The notes beneath the pieces are model-generated. The model had not been told where the DNA came from, did no database searches, and saw only the letters and a list, made by a program, of their open reading frames with translations. From Thalassospira sp. (lineage in GTDB: Bacteria; Pseudomonadota; Alphaproteobacteria; Rhodospirillales; Thalassospiraceae): DNA of 64,000 nt. The DNA lies in NCBI RefSeq assembly GCF_030690045.1, contig NZ_JAUYHK010000016.1:1-64000 (forward strand). The letters run 5' to 3'. A program made the position numbers and the translations under genes. Shown piece by piece: positions 18,985 through 27,892 of the stretch (position 1 is the first letter of the stretch; each line of letters opens with the position of its first letter).

Positions 18985-19823
18985 GCGAATCTGCCCCCTC
19001 GCATTACAACTCAAGGCATTACGCCTTTTCCGGCTATATCCGTTCGTGAGACATATACGGGCATCAAGGACTGCCCGTTCACCGAAAAGACGCGCCGTGA
19101 CATCCGAACCGGGGATCGGCACGAACATCAACTCAAACTCAACATTAGGTAGCCCTAATTCTATTGTCCAGATGTACCGTGGCACACAGGTAAGGCAGGC
19201 AAATAGCCTATCTTCTCATGCGGTTCCAGAAAAAATCTTGCTGCGTCGCACAAAATAATCACAATCAGATCATGGGCTTTGCCCGCTTCTGGAACTTTTT
19301 CAAAATACAAGCCCTTGGATTAAAAGGTCTTATTGAAATATTCAAACACAACCGCAACGCCGCAGACCCGATATTTTGCCGTGCGGGAAGATCAGCCGAC
19401 AACAGGGTATTTTCCGGTAAATTCAGGGCCGAAAAAAACTTCCGGCGACCGTCACCGGATCATGATTTTCCGTGATCAAAGGGACATTCATCGCAAATTA
19501 CCTTTGGGATGATGTAAAATATTCCTTTCCGGCCAAACCGAATCGCATCATCGCCGCCTGCAATCCCGGCAGGCACATGCTTGCAGATATCGGGTTTGGG
19601 GGTGCCGACCACCGCCCCGTCCCCGAAAACCCTTAAATTTTGGGGAAATTCAGCTCAATTTGCGATCACCGCTTTACTTGCGGCGCGCAGGACCCAATAT
19701 CTGGAAAAAATACATAAACGTCTGACTGGCGAGCAAATTGCGACGAGAATATTTCTATACAATCGTTTCGTTTTGGGACCTTTGTGTATAGTGTGGACGA
19801 AATTGAAAGATTGAGGTTCGGCC
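18985..19823. other. 839-bp gene-poor region between divergent ctaC and cheZ-like gene
   Basis: No supported coding sequence. Reading frames of 77-117 codons here have no recognisable content. The region holds the promoters of the oxidase operon (minus) and the CheZ-like gene (plus). The one promoter element I can point to is a good -10 box TATAGT at 19787-19792, about 35 bp before the ATG at 19824, with only a weak -35. The stretch 19205-19640 is more AT-rich than the surroundings. No tRNA or known RNA fold was seen. Confidence 0.5.
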
Positions 19824-20633
19824 ATGGCCCGTCAGAATCATAAGAAAGTTTTCACCGCAGAATTGCGGCTTCTGAACAAGCTTGAAACCATGAGCGACAT
19901 GGTTGCCCTGCCTGATCCGGCCAGCTTCCCGTCCGAAGGGGGCGGTGCTGCCCCTGATCTTTCCAGCCTGCATAACGCCATCGAGGATTTGAAGCTGGAA
20001 CTTCTGTCCGACATCAAAATCATGATGGAAGAGCAGAAGAAACTGGCGGGCCCTGTCGATCAGGAAGGCCCCGAAGCCGAATTGCGGCTGCTGAAAACCG
20101 AAATCCGGGCGTTGGCCAATTCGATCCAGCAGACCAAAAAGGAAATTGCCGCCCTTTATACATCACCCGATGATACCAGCGGCACCCGCCTGAACATCGT
20201 CAAGGGCGAACTTGATTCGATTGTCGAAGCCACCGAAGAAGCCACCGCCAATATCCTTGAAACCGTCGAAAAAATTGATGGTGTCGCCCACAATATCCGG
20301 TCTGCCGCCCCCGATGATTATACCCAGGGGCTGGCCGATGACATTGTTGATCTGGTGGTCAAGGTTTTTGAATCCTGCAATTTTCAGGATCTGACCGGGC
20401 AACGCATCACCAAAGTCGTCAATACGATGAAATATATCGAAGAACGGGTCAACAAGGTCATCGAAATCTGGGGTGACGAGGATTTCGACGAATTTGACAT
20501 TCCGGCCGATCCCAAGGGCCTTGATAATCTGGATAAAACCGTCACCCGCGCCCCGCAAAACCGCGAAAAGGTGGCGCAGGACGAAATCGACCAGATTTTC
20601 TCGCAGGCGGAAATCGACGCGCTGTTTGACTGA
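19824..20633 (+). CDS. CheZ-like CheY phosphatase family protein (copy 1)
   Basis: A 269-residue, mostly helical cytoplasmic protein. The CheZ active segment is ESCNFQDLTGQRITKVVN near residues 183-200. It contains the Asp and the terminal Gln of FQDLTGQ, which in E. coli CheZ (Gln147) positions the water that dephosphorylates CheY. Long helices with heptad character precede it. The extreme C-terminus EIDQIFSQAEIDALFD resembles both the CheY-binding tail of CheZ and the FliM N-terminal CheY-binding peptide. The N-terminus RQNHKKVFTAELRLLNKLE matches a second paralogue at 25277-26188, in VFTAE plus arginine-leucine. No che or flagellar genes adjoin. The substrate may be CheY or another response regulator. 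Confidence 0.85.
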   Translation: MARQNHKKVFTAELRLLNKLETMSDMVALPDPASFPSEGGGAAPDLSSLHNAIEDLKLELLSDIKIMMEEQKKLAGPVDQEGPEAELRLLKTEIRALANSIQQTKKEIAALYTSPDDTSGTRLNIVKGELDSIVEATEEATANILETVEKIDGVAHNIRSAAPDDYTQGLADDIVDLVVKVFESCNFQDLTGQRITKVVNTMKYIEERVNKVIEIWGDEDFDEFDIPADPKGLDNLDKTVTRAPQNREKVAQDEIDQIFSQAEIDALFD

Positions 20634-20660
20634 TCAACAATTTTGCGACACGCCGCAAAC

Positions 20661-20696
20661 AACAGGGGCCTGTATCGCATGATACAGGCCCCTGTT
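20661..20696. terminator. Bidirectional terminator between cheZ-like gene and algH
   Basis: A perfect 16-bp stem pairs 20661-20676 (AACAGGGGCCTGTATC) with 20681-20696 around a GCAT loop, followed by ATTTT on the plus side. It lies between convergent genes. Confidence 0.85.
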
Positions 20697-20720
20697 ATTT
20701 TCAAATCCTGTGCTTGCCCA

Positions 20721-21299
20721 TCAGGCGTGACCCGCCTCGCCCGACAGCAATTCCGGCGAAAAGCCCAGCTTGGCAAAGGCGCGTTGCCATTTATCGTCGC
20801 AATCCATGTCAAACAGCAAATCGATATCGGCATCGACATGCAGCCAGCCATTGGCGCGAATTTCACTTTCGAGTTGCCCGCTGCGCCATCCGGCATAACC
20901 CAGCGCCAGAATGCTGTGCGCCGGTCCCTTGCCAAGGGCGATGCTTTGCAAGATATCCACCGTCGCCGTGACGGAAATACCGGCATCGACTTCGAGCGTC
21001 GCATCGCTGGCGAAATCGGCGGTATGCAGGACAAAACCCCGGCCCGATTCCACCGGCCCACCGAAATGCACCTGCACATCGGCAATGGTCGGGGCCGGAC
21101 GGGCAATGCCCAGTTGATCGAGCAAATCGGAAAAAGTGATGGAATCGATCAGGCGGTTGACCACCAGCCCCATCGCCCCATCCTCGTTATGGGCACACAG
21201 ATAAACCACGCTGTGCGAAAAGCGCGGATCGCGCATGCCCGGCATGGCAATCAGCAATTTGCCGTCAAGATATTCCGCGTCGCTGTGATGTTCACCCAT
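20721..21299 (-). CDS. YqgE/AlgH family protein (UPF0301)
   Basis: A 192-residue protein of the YqgE/AlgH family. The N-terminal block [20 protein letters not shown] and the following [12 protein letters not shown] are diagnostic, as are [16 protein letters not shown] and the late [15 protein letters not shown]. The fold is known structurally in homologues, but the function is unsettled. AlgH was linked to alginate regulation in Pseudomonas, and other homologues have no clear role. It is monocistronic, convergent with the CheZ-like gene and divergent from the region carrying the palindromic element. Confidence 0.93.
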   Translation of the reverse strand: MGEHHSDAEYLDGKLLIAMPGMRDPRFSHSVVYLCAHNEDGAMGLVVNRLIDSITFSDLLDQLGIARPAPTIADVQVHFGGPVESGRGFVLHTADFASDATLEVDAGISVTATVDILQSIALGKGPAHSILALGYAGWRSGQLESEIRANGWLHVDADIDLLFDMDCDDKWQRAFAKLGFSPELLSGEAGHA

Positions 21300-21503
21300 G
21301 ACTCATACTCTCTTTCGCCTGTCGTTTTCCCAGCCTAGCGCGAATAGGTTCCCGATACCATGCTGCACAGCCAAAAAATCCCCAAAACCCGACATTGATC
21401 AATTTTCACCGACCCTGATTGTTTTAATATGGTGCCGTTAAAGCCCCGACAACACCCACATTGCGGTAACATAGTCGTGGCTTGCACAAATGCCGCCTCC
21501 CGA

Positions 21504-21771
21504 TTAGGGTTCGGCCCCATAAATATGATCGTAATGGCACCTGATATGACAGCGAAATCCAAGGAAAAGCCCGCAGAGCGGGTGCGATCCCGGTCAAGGG
21601 ATTTGACGCCGGAGTTCGCTGTCATATCAGGTGTCCTTCGGATCGGTCAGATTTGCACGGGCTACTTTGTCGCGAAATCTTGAAAGATATATATCTTCCC
21701 GCAATTTCGCTTCGCGTATCCGCACAAATCTGATCGACCATTGCGGTCATATTTATGGGGCCGAACCCTAA
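21504..21771. mobile_element. Nested palindromic element, MITE- or REP-like, 268 bp
   Basis: The ends are 34-bp inverted repeats: 21504-21537 matches the reverse complement of 21738-21771 at 32 of 34 positions, the outer 25 perfectly. Directly inside, a 19-bp perfect inverted repeat (21538-21556 with 21615-21633) forms arm 1, whose loop holds CCCGC/GCGGG. Arm 2 spans 21634-21737, with partial pairing of TCAGATTTG (about 21648) and CAAATCTGA (about 21724), GCGAAAT/ATTTCGC (21672/21704), and a central 14-bp palindrome at 21684-21697. The whole can fold as a closing stem with two arms. No transposase is encoded. Both ends can be read as a TA duplication next to GGGTTCGGCCCC, as in IS630/mariner-derived MITEs; this is inference. 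The right end is 38 bp from the DsbD-like start. Confidence 0.8.
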
Positions 21772-21809
21772 GTCTGCCCTTATCCGAATCGCCTGTCAGG
21801 AATACCGCC

Positions 21810-23942
21810 GTGCCAAAGATGCTGCTTTCCTTGCTGTTATTGATCATGATGCCGCATCTTGCCGTTGCGGCACCCGCCGCCAGTGACTGGCAGGACGAGG
21901 ATTTTGCCTCGGTGCGCCTGATCAGTGCGCGCGACGGCGTTGCCAATACCGACATTTTGCGCCTTGGTCTGGAATTTCAGTTACAGTCGCACTGGAAAAT
22001 TTACTGGCGCAGTCCGGGTGATGCCGGTTTCCCCCCCCAACCCGACTGGCAGGGTTCGGAAAATATCGGGGATGCCACCATCTTGTGGCCGGCGCCCTAC
22101 CGGTTTTCGATTCTGGGGATGGAGACATTCGGCTATGAAGATCATGTGATCCTGCCAATTGATGTTGCCATCCCCGACCCGACCCGCGCCGCCCACATCA
22201 ATCTGGCGGTCGATTATCTGGCCTGTAGCGACATTTGCGTGCCCGCCACCGCCCAATTGACCCTTGATCTGCCCGCCGATAACAGCGCAATCAGCAATTT
22301 TGCCCATTCCATTGAAAAATTTGCCGCCAAAGTTCCGTTACGGGGGGACAATTTACCCCTGACGGTCAGCGCCCTGTGGCAGGACGCACAGACCGGTTCC
22401 AAAGAGGCCACCCTGCATGTCGCCCTTGCCGGGCTGGAACCCGACACAAAACCGGAAATCCTGATCGAGGCCGGGGATCGGCTTGCCTTTGGTGCGCCGA
22501 TGCCTGCCGGTCTGGATGCGAAGCGGAACCCGGTTTATTCTTTGGCGATTCATGGCCTTGCCGATGGTGGCAGTCTGACCGGGTCTGATGTGACGGTCAC
22601 GGTGATTGCCGGGCCGCTGGCGATTGAACAATCCATCGGCGTCACAGCCCCGCCGGAAGGCGCCGTGACGGGGAATGCCGGGCAAAGCCTGTGGCTGATC
22701 GGGGCGCTGGCGCTGCTGGGCGGGTTTATCCTGAATTTCATGCCGTGCGTCTTGCCTGTCTTGTCGATGAAGGTGATGGCGGCGGTCAAGGCCAGTGGTC
22801 AGGCGCAGGGCGATATAAGACGCGGTTTTCTGGCCAGTGCGGCGGGCATTGTGGTGTCGTTCTGGTTGCTGGCCCTTGCCCTGATGGCGATCAAGGCGGC
22901 AGGTGGGGCCATCGGATGGGGCATCCAGTTTCAACAGCCCCTGTTTTTGACGGTGATGACCATCATTGTTGCGCTGTTTGCCTTCAATATGTGGGGCCTG
23001 TTTGACATTGGCACGCCGGGGCGGCTGGATGATCAGGCCGATCAGGCCATCCGCCGTCAGGAACAGGGCGGCCATCATCTGGGCGGGCATTTCCTGACCG
23101 GGATGTTTGCCACCTTGCTGGCAACACCCTGTTCGGCACCGTTCCTTGGCACCGCCGTCGGCTTTGCGCTGGCCGGGCGTTATATCGATATTTTCTGGAT
23201 TTTCACCCTGCTGGGGGTTGGTCTTGCCCTGCCTTATCTGGCGATTGCCGCTTGGCCCGGCATGGCCCGCATCCTGCCGCGTCCCGGACGCTGGATGGGT
23301 ATTTTCAAGGCGGTTCTGGGCCTTGCCCTGATTGGCACCGCGATCTGGTTACTGGGCATTCTGGCCGTACAGATCGGCCTTACCGGGGTGGGGATTATCG
23401 GCGGGGCGCTGATGCTGGCCGGGCTGGTTCTGGCATGGCGGCACAGCAAGCCCGACAACCGGCACAAGCCCCGGCTGACGGCCCTTGCCGGGTTGGCGGT
23501 TCTGGTGGCGTTGTTTGCACCGGGCTTTACCCCCCGGCCCGACATCGCCCCTACATCCGCCACCGGCCCCCTGTCATGGCAGGCTTTTGAACCCGAAACC
23601 ATTGCCGCCCGTGTTGCCAATGGCGAAACGGTGTTTGTCGATATTACTGCCGAATGGTGCGTTACCTGTCAGGTCAACAAAAAGCTGGTTCTGGAAACCG
23701 CCGACATTGTTGATGTGTTGCAAGATGTTGTCCTGATGCAAGGCGACTGGACCCGACCCGACCCGGTCATATCGCACTATCTGGCCGGTTTTGGCCGTTA
23801 TGGCATTCCGTTTAACATTGTGTATGGGCCAGATGCCCCCGATGGCATTGTGTTGTCGGAATTGTTGAGTGCCTCTGCCGTTCAGGCAGCCATCCGGCAG
23901 GCAGGCGGCGCAAAAAGCGTGATTGCCCAACAGACACAGTGA
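21810..23942 (+). CDS. DsbD/ScsB-like thiol:disulfide interchange protein
   Basis: This membrane electron carrier moves reducing equivalents from cytoplasmic thioredoxin to the periplasm. From GTG 21810 (TCAGGA about 9 nt upstream) it has 710 residues, with a signal peptide ending near AVA-APA. Residues 25-290 form a periplasmic N-terminal domain with VDYLACSDICVPA, a Cys pair, of the ScsB type. About eight membrane helices follow. Helix cysteines lie in LNFMPCVLPVLSMKV and TPCSAPFLGTAVG, the two-cysteine core of DsbD. The C-terminal thioredoxin-like domain has AEWCVTCQVNKK (CxxC) near residue 617. ATG 21819 is an alternative start. An earlier TTG at 21741 lies inside the palindromic element and is unlikely. 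Confidence 0.9.
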   Translation: MPKMLLSLLLLIMMPHLAVAAPAASDWQDEDFASVRLISARDGVANTDILRLGLEFQLQSHWKIYWRSPGDAGFPPQPDWQGSENIGDATILWPAPYRFSILGMETFGYEDHVILPIDVAIPDPTRAAHINLAVDYLACSDICVPATAQLTLDLPADNSAISNFAHSIEKFAAKVPLRGDNLPLTVSALWQDAQTGSKEATLHVALAGLEPDTKPEILIEAGDRLAFGAPMPAGLDAKRNPVYSLAIHGLADGGSLTGSDVTVTVIAGPLAIEQSIGVTAPPEGAVTGNAGQSLWLIGALALLGGFILNFMPCVLPVLSMKVMAAVKASGQAQGDIRRGFLASAAGIVVSFWLLALALMAIKAAGGAIGWGIQFQQPLFLTVMTIIVALFAFNMWGLFDIGTPGRLDDQADQAIRRQEQGGHHLGGHFLTGMFATLLATPCSAPFLGTAVGFALAGRYIDIFWIFTLLGVGLALPYLAIAAWPGMARILPRPGRWMGIFKAVLGLALIGTAIWLLGILAVQIGLTGVGIIGGALMLAGLVLAWRHSKPDNRHKPRLTALAGLAVLVALFAPGFTPRPDIAPTSATGPLSWQAFEPETIAARVANGETVFVDITAEWCVTCQVNKKLVLETADIVDVLQDVVLMQGDWTRPDPVISHYLAGFGRYGIPFNIVYGPDAPDGIVLSELLSASAVQAAIRQAGGAKSVIAQQTQ

Positions 23943-24086
23943 CGCAACAGCGTGACACAATCGGGAAATTTTGAAAAATTCCATGATTCGCGGCAGCAAT
24001 TTGCCTGACAAAGGCCTATGTTATGCCATGACGTGAGATCACATAATGCATAACGCACCCTCACCGCGTTCAGAAAACGGAGAAAC

Positions 24087-24572
24087 ATGATGACGATTGC
24101 TGTCGGCAGTTCCCTTCCCGATGTGACCCTGCACCGCGCCACCGCAGACGGCCCCGAAGCCGTTCAAAGCAAAGACCTGTTTGCCGGACGCAAGGTCGTG
24201 CTGTTTGCCGTGCCGGGGGCCTTTACCCCGACCTGTTCCATCAAACATTTGCCGGGTTTTGTCGGCAAGGCCGATGAAATCAAGGCCAAAGGTGTTGATG
24301 AAATTTTCTGTCTGGCGTCCAACGATGCTTTTGTCATGCAGGCATGGGCCAAATCGGAAAATGTCGGCGACAGCGTTACCATGCTGGCGGATGGCAGCCT
24401 GAATTTCACCAGCGCCACCGGCCTTGAACTGGATCTGCGTGAACGCGGTCTGGGCATGCGTGCCAATCGCTATGTCATGGTTGTCGATGACAACAAGGTG
24501 ACCCATCTGGCCGTTGAAGGCCCCGGTGAATTTGACGTTTCCAGTGCTGAGGCCGTTCTCAAGGCGCTGTAA
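24087..24572 (+). CDS. Peroxiredoxin (Prx5 type)
   Basis: A 161-residue cytoplasmic peroxiredoxin that reduces peroxides. The peroxidatic Cys is residue 50 in VPGAFTPTCSIKHLPGF, the typical Prx5/hybrid motif. Later blocks VDEIFCLASNDAFVMQAWAK and LGMRANRYVMVVDDNKV also match the family. There is no C-terminal glutaredoxin fusion, so the reductant is a separate thiol protein. GGAG lies about 6 nt before ATG 24087; the next codon is also ATG. Its position after the DsbD-like gene gives a small thiol-redox neighbourhood, but a 144-bp gap suggests its own promoter. Confidence 0.94.
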   Translation: MMTIAVGSSLPDVTLHRATADGPEAVQSKDLFAGRKVVLFAVPGAFTPTCSIKHLPGFVGKADEIKAKGVDEIFCLASNDAFVMQAWAKSENVGDSVTMLADGSLNFTSATGLELDLRERGLGMRANRYVMVVDDNKVTHLAVEGPGEFDVSSAEAVLKAL

Positions 24573-24600
24573 GTTTCACAGCATACGATCCGAAAACACA

Positions 24601-24633
24601 AAAGCCCCGCACCGTCCCGGTCGGGGCTTTTTG
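24601..24633 (+). terminator. Rho-independent terminator after peroxiredoxin gene
   Basis: AAAGCCCCG (24601-24609) pairs with CGGGGCTTT (24622-24630), followed by TTTGC, with A-rich sequence before it. Confidence 0.85.
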
Positions 24634-24655
24634 CTGCACATACGCCAGAGTGATC

Positions 24656-25060
24656 CTATCGCGGCAACAGGACCGGGATCGGTTCTTCTCTTTTGTCATA
24701 ATCGCAATCGAAGGCCGGATTGGTGTGCTTTTCGATGAAATGCACCACCCCGTCGCGGTAATCATCAACGATGGGCGACCAACTGATGAAGACACCGCCG
24801 CGCCCGTCATAATTGCGGATTTCGCGGTTGCTCCGCGCGTCGCGGAAACTTTCGCCAAGGTCGTCTGTTGCACCTGCCGTCAACCAGCCCGGTTTCAGGC
24901 CGCCATGCCAGATCAGATAAACGCCGCCGACACCGTCCAGCTTGAGATCGGCGATATCATCAAGCATGAACAGCTTGTAATAATCGCCGCGCGGACTTTT
25001 GCGCCACTTGATATCCTGTGCCTTGGGTTGGCGCAAACCGCCGAGTGACCAAAATCCCAT
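24656..25060 (-). CDS. Protein of unknown function
   Basis: A 134-residue soluble protein that I do not recognise. ATG 25060 is chosen because GGAGG stands 5-6 nt upstream. It opens GFWSLGGLRQPKAQDIKW and contains GGVYLIWHGGLKPGWLTAG, with a central VGGVYLIWHGG strand, and a second similar strand GRGGVFISWSPI. It ends VLLPR. Aromatic and glycine residues are frequent; no signal peptide, membrane helix or cysteine motif is apparent. Base composition looks like its neighbours. It is convergent with the peroxiredoxin gene, sharing the terminator region, and lies upstream of the second CheZ-like gene on the same strand order with a 216-bp gap. Confidence 0.7.
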   Translation of the reverse strand: MGFWSLGGLRQPKAQDIKWRKSPRGDYYKLFMLDDIADLKLDGVGGVYLIWHGGLKPGWLTAGATDDLGESFRDARSNREIRNYDGRGGVFISWSPIVDDYRDGVVHFIEKHTNPAFDCDYDKREEPIPVLLPR

Positions 25061-25276
25061 TTCATCCTCCAGACATGTCAAAATGCGCGCATCCCCATGT
25101 CACACGCACCCCAACGCATCCCAATTGATTCTTTTGATTATAAAAAGTAACAGCCGTATGTAAATTGCCGGTTAACAGCATTTATATTCTGTACGGCGTC
25201 CCTATTTGCCATCGCCATGACAAATGGCGCAAGACCTAACAGGCCTTACTATACATCAGTTTCAGGAAAGACGCGA

Positions 25277-26188
25277 TCAGTTAAACAATTTGTCGATATC
25301 GTCCTGACTGATGCCTTCGCCTTCAAGCTGCGGCCCGTTCAACAGATCGTCATCCTCGTTTTTGGCCTCATCCTCATCTTCGTGGACCGGTAGATCCTTG
25401 AAGGCATCCTCGCCCCAGATCAGAATCATGTTGTGGACACGTTCCTCGACAAATTCAAGCGTACGGACAACCTTGTTGATGCGCTGGCCGGTGATGTCCT
25501 GAAAATTGCAGGATTCAAAGATTTTGGTGACCAGAAAGGCCATCTGTTCGACATTCTGGGTGATGAAATCATTGGGCGATGAATTTTTCAGCGCCATCGC
25601 CAGATCGTCAAGCTGTTCGGCGGATTCAAGAATGGTATGGGTTGCCATTTCCGTATCCTTGACGATCGCGTCAAGTTCGGTGGTGGCGGAAATCAGTCGG
25701 TCATCCTCGGCCTTGGGATGGCGTAAGGACGCGATCTGAACCTTGGCCTTGTGGATATGTTCATTCATTTCGGCAATTTGCGTGCGAATCAGTTCCAGAT
25801 CATCCTTGTCCGGTTCGCTGGCACCCGGGCGGTTGCTGTGGGTGAAATTGCTGCTGACCGGGGTTGGCAGATCAAATATCGCTTCTTCGGTGGCCGGGGA
25901 GGCATCTTCAACCGGGGCCGAACCGCCGCCGGTTTTCACTGCGTCGCGCAATTGCGATACTTCGCGGCGCAGGGCACGGACTTCGTCCAGAATGGTCTGG
26001 GTATCCCCGGATGCCTGACCCGTGGCAGCACCGGGATTGGGCAATGCTGCCGCGCCGCCCCCCATCCCGCTTTCAAGGGTTGGATCGAAAAACGACTCTG
26101 ACCAGTCCTCGCCCGGTTCGGCAATCCCTGTCAGGCGTTCCTTAAGACGTCGTTCTGCGGTGAATACTTTCTGCACGGGACGCGTCAT
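25277..26188 (-). CDS. CheZ-like CheY phosphatase family protein (copy 2)
   Basis: A 303-residue paralogue of the protein at 19824-20633. From ATG 26188 (GGAGG 12 nt upstream) it begins TRPVQKVFTAERRLKERL. A low-complexity, Pro/Gly-rich stretch follows at 25-110, then helices. The CheZ segment ESCNFQDITGQRINKVVRTLEFVEERVHNMILIWGEDAF lies near residues 210-250 and keeps Asp and Gln of FQD(I/L)TGQ. The C-terminus EGISQDDIDKLFN repeats the CheY- or FliM-like tail of copy 1. The N-terminal linker is about 35 residues longer than in copy 1. A strong -10 box TATACT (complement of 26282-26287) lies about 95 bp upstream. The two copies may act on different CheY proteins. Confidence 0.85.
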   Translation of the reverse strand: MTRPVQKVFTAERRLKERLTGIAEPGEDWSESFFDPTLESGMGGGAAALPNPGAATGQASGDTQTILDEVRALRREVSQLRDAVKTGGGSAPVEDASPATEEAIFDLPTPVSSNFTHSNRPGASEPDKDDLELIRTQIAEMNEHIHKAKVQIASLRHPKAEDDRLISATTELDAIVKDTEMATHTILESAEQLDDLAMALKNSSPNDFITQNVEQMAFLVTKIFESCNFQDITGQRINKVVRTLEFVEERVHNMILIWGEDAFKDLPVHEDEDEAKNEDDDLLNGPQLEGEGISQDDIDKLFN

Positions 26189-26333
26189 TTGTATGCTTAA
26201 CCTCCGAAACGGGCGGTAAAACCCGATCCCCCTGAAAATCCTGATGCTGCGGTGCGAACCCCGCAAAACGATATGTTACCGAGTATAATGTTCCAAATTG
26301 CAACAAGTCCAATCGGTTTCAATGCCAAGCCCT

Positions 26334-26369
26334 TGAAAAAAAACACCCCGGCCTTGTAACCGGGGTGTT
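26334..26369 (-). terminator. Terminator of the glycine cleavage operon
   Basis: CCGGGGTGTT/AACACCCCGG stem (26342-26351 with 26360-26369). On the minus strand it is followed by a run of eight T residues. It lies 24 bp downstream of the gcvPB stop. Confidence 0.9.
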
Positions 26370-26392
26370 GAAAAACGGGATTAACCACCTGT

Positions 26393-27892
26393 TTATTCAG
26401 CGTTTTTTGGCACCCAGCGCAGAACCGGATTACGTGCCGCCGCCGTTTCATCCAGACGCCGACGGGGTGTCAGATAAGGCGCATTTTTGAAAAATTCAGC
26501 ATCCCCGGACTCGGCTTTTGCCACCAGAGACAGAACCGCATCGCAAAACTGATCGATGGATTCTTTGGTTTCCGTCTCGGTCGGTTCCACCAGAAGGGCG
26601 CCATGTACCACCAGCGGGAAATACATGGTCATCGGGTGGAAACCCTCGTCGATGATCGCCTTGGCAAGGTCCAGTGTCGAAACACCTGTGCCTTTGAGGA
26701 ATTCATCGTCAAACAGGGCTTCGTGCATGCAATAGCCGGGAAACGCCACGCTGAGCTTGTCTTTCAGACGTGCCAGCAGATAATTGGCATTGAGAACCGC
26801 ATCGCCCGATGCCTGACGCAAACCATCCGCCCCGTGACTTTTCATATAAGTCAAAGCCCGGATGAACATGCCCATCTGGCCGTGGAAGCCTTTCAGGCGA
26901 CCGAACGGCTTTTTGCCATCCTGTTCGCTGGCAGTTTCCACCAGATGGAATTTGCCGTCCTTGTGCAGGACATAGGGAAGCGGTGCAAACGGTGCCAGCG
27001 CATCGGAAAACACCACCGGCCCCGAACCCGGCCCACCGCCGCCATGCGGGGTGGAAAAGGTTTTATGCAGATTGATATGCATGGCATCAATGCCAAGATC
27101 GGCCGGGCGCACCCGCCCGACAATGGCGTTGAAATTGGCACCATCGCAGTAAAAATAACCGCCCGCCGCATGCACCAGATCGGCGATCTTGCGCACATCG
27201 CGTTCAAACAACCCGCAGGTATTGGGGTTGGTCAACATGATCCCGGCGACATCATCGCCCAGTTTTGCCTCAAACGCCGCAAGATCAACCCGGCCATCGG
27301 CCGTTGCCGGAATCGAATCCACCGTAAAGCCACAGGCCGCCGCCGTTGCCGGATTGGTGCCATGTGCCGATTCAGGCACCAGAACACGCCGCCGGTTTTC
27401 ACCCCGCGCATCAAGGGCCGCGCGGATCGCCATCATGCCACACAATTCGCCCTGTGCACCCGATGCCGGGGACATGGCAACCGCAGGCATTCCGGTCAGA
27501 ACCATCAGCCAGTGTGCGCAGCTATCAATCAGTTCCAGTGCGCCCTGAACCGTGCTTTCGGGTTGCATCGGGTGCAAATCGGCCAGGCCGGGCATCCGGG
27601 CAACTTTTTCATTCAGACGCGGATTATGCTTCATCGTGCAGGAACCCAGCGGGAAAAAGCCGGAATCAATGCCGAAATTTTTCTGCGACAGGCGGGTATA
27701 ATGGCGCACCACCTGCGGTTCCGACAGGCCCGGAAGGCCGACATCGCTGTCGCGTTCCAGACCGCCAAGGCGGCTTTTGACCGCATCGGGTTTGGGAAGG
27801 TCAACACCGCAACGCCCGGCTTCACCCTGTTCAAAAATCAGCTTTTCTTCGAGCACAAGGCCGCGATTGCCGGTATGGGTTTGAAAGCTCAT
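26393..27892 (-). CDS. gcvPB: Glycine dehydrogenase (decarboxylating) subunit 2
   Basis: The PLP-carrying half of the split P-protein of the glycine cleavage system. The 499-residue product contains [20 protein letters not shown], where the Lys forms the Schiff base with [20 protein letters not shown] and [15 protein letters not shown] are further family marks. The P-protein decarboxylates glycine and transfers the aminomethyl group to lipoylated GcvH. The start overlaps the gcvPA stop by ATGA (27889-27892), consistent with coupled synthesis of the two subunits. It is the last gene of the operon. Confidence 0.97.
   Translation of the reverse strand: MSFQTHTGNRGLVLEEKLIFEQGEAGRCGVDLPKPDAVKSRLGGLERDSDVGLPGLSEPQVVRHYTRLSQKNFGIDSGFFPLGSCTMKHNPRLNEKVARMPGLADLHPMQPESTVQGALELIDSCAHWLMVLTGMPAVAMSPASGAQGELCGMMAIRAALDARGENRRRVLVPESAHGTNPATAAACGFTVDSIPATADGRVDLAAFEAKLGDDVAGIMLTNPNTCGLFERDVRKIADLVHAAGGYFYCDGANFNAIVGRVRPADLGIDAMHINLHKTFSTPHGGGGPGSGPVVFSDALAPFAPLPYVLHKDGKFHLVETASEQDGKKPFGRLKGFHGQMGMFIRALTYMKSHGADGLRQASGDAVLNANYLLARLKDKLSVAFPGYCMHEALFDDEFLKGTGVSTLDLAKAIIDEGFHPMTMYFPLVVHGALLVEPTETETKESIDQFCDAVLSLVAKAESGDAEFFKNAPYLTPRRRLDETAAARNPVLRWVPKNAE

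Noticed and set aside
21335-21683. Two small open frames (96 and 84 codons) on opposite strands
   Set aside because: Both run through the palindromic element and encode mirrored peptides because of its symmetry; they are not independent proteins.
21741-21809. Upstream TTG start for the DsbD-like protein
   Set aside because: It would begin inside the palindromic element's terminal repeat and place 23 unrelated residues before the signal peptide; GTG 21810 has a suitable ribosome binding site.
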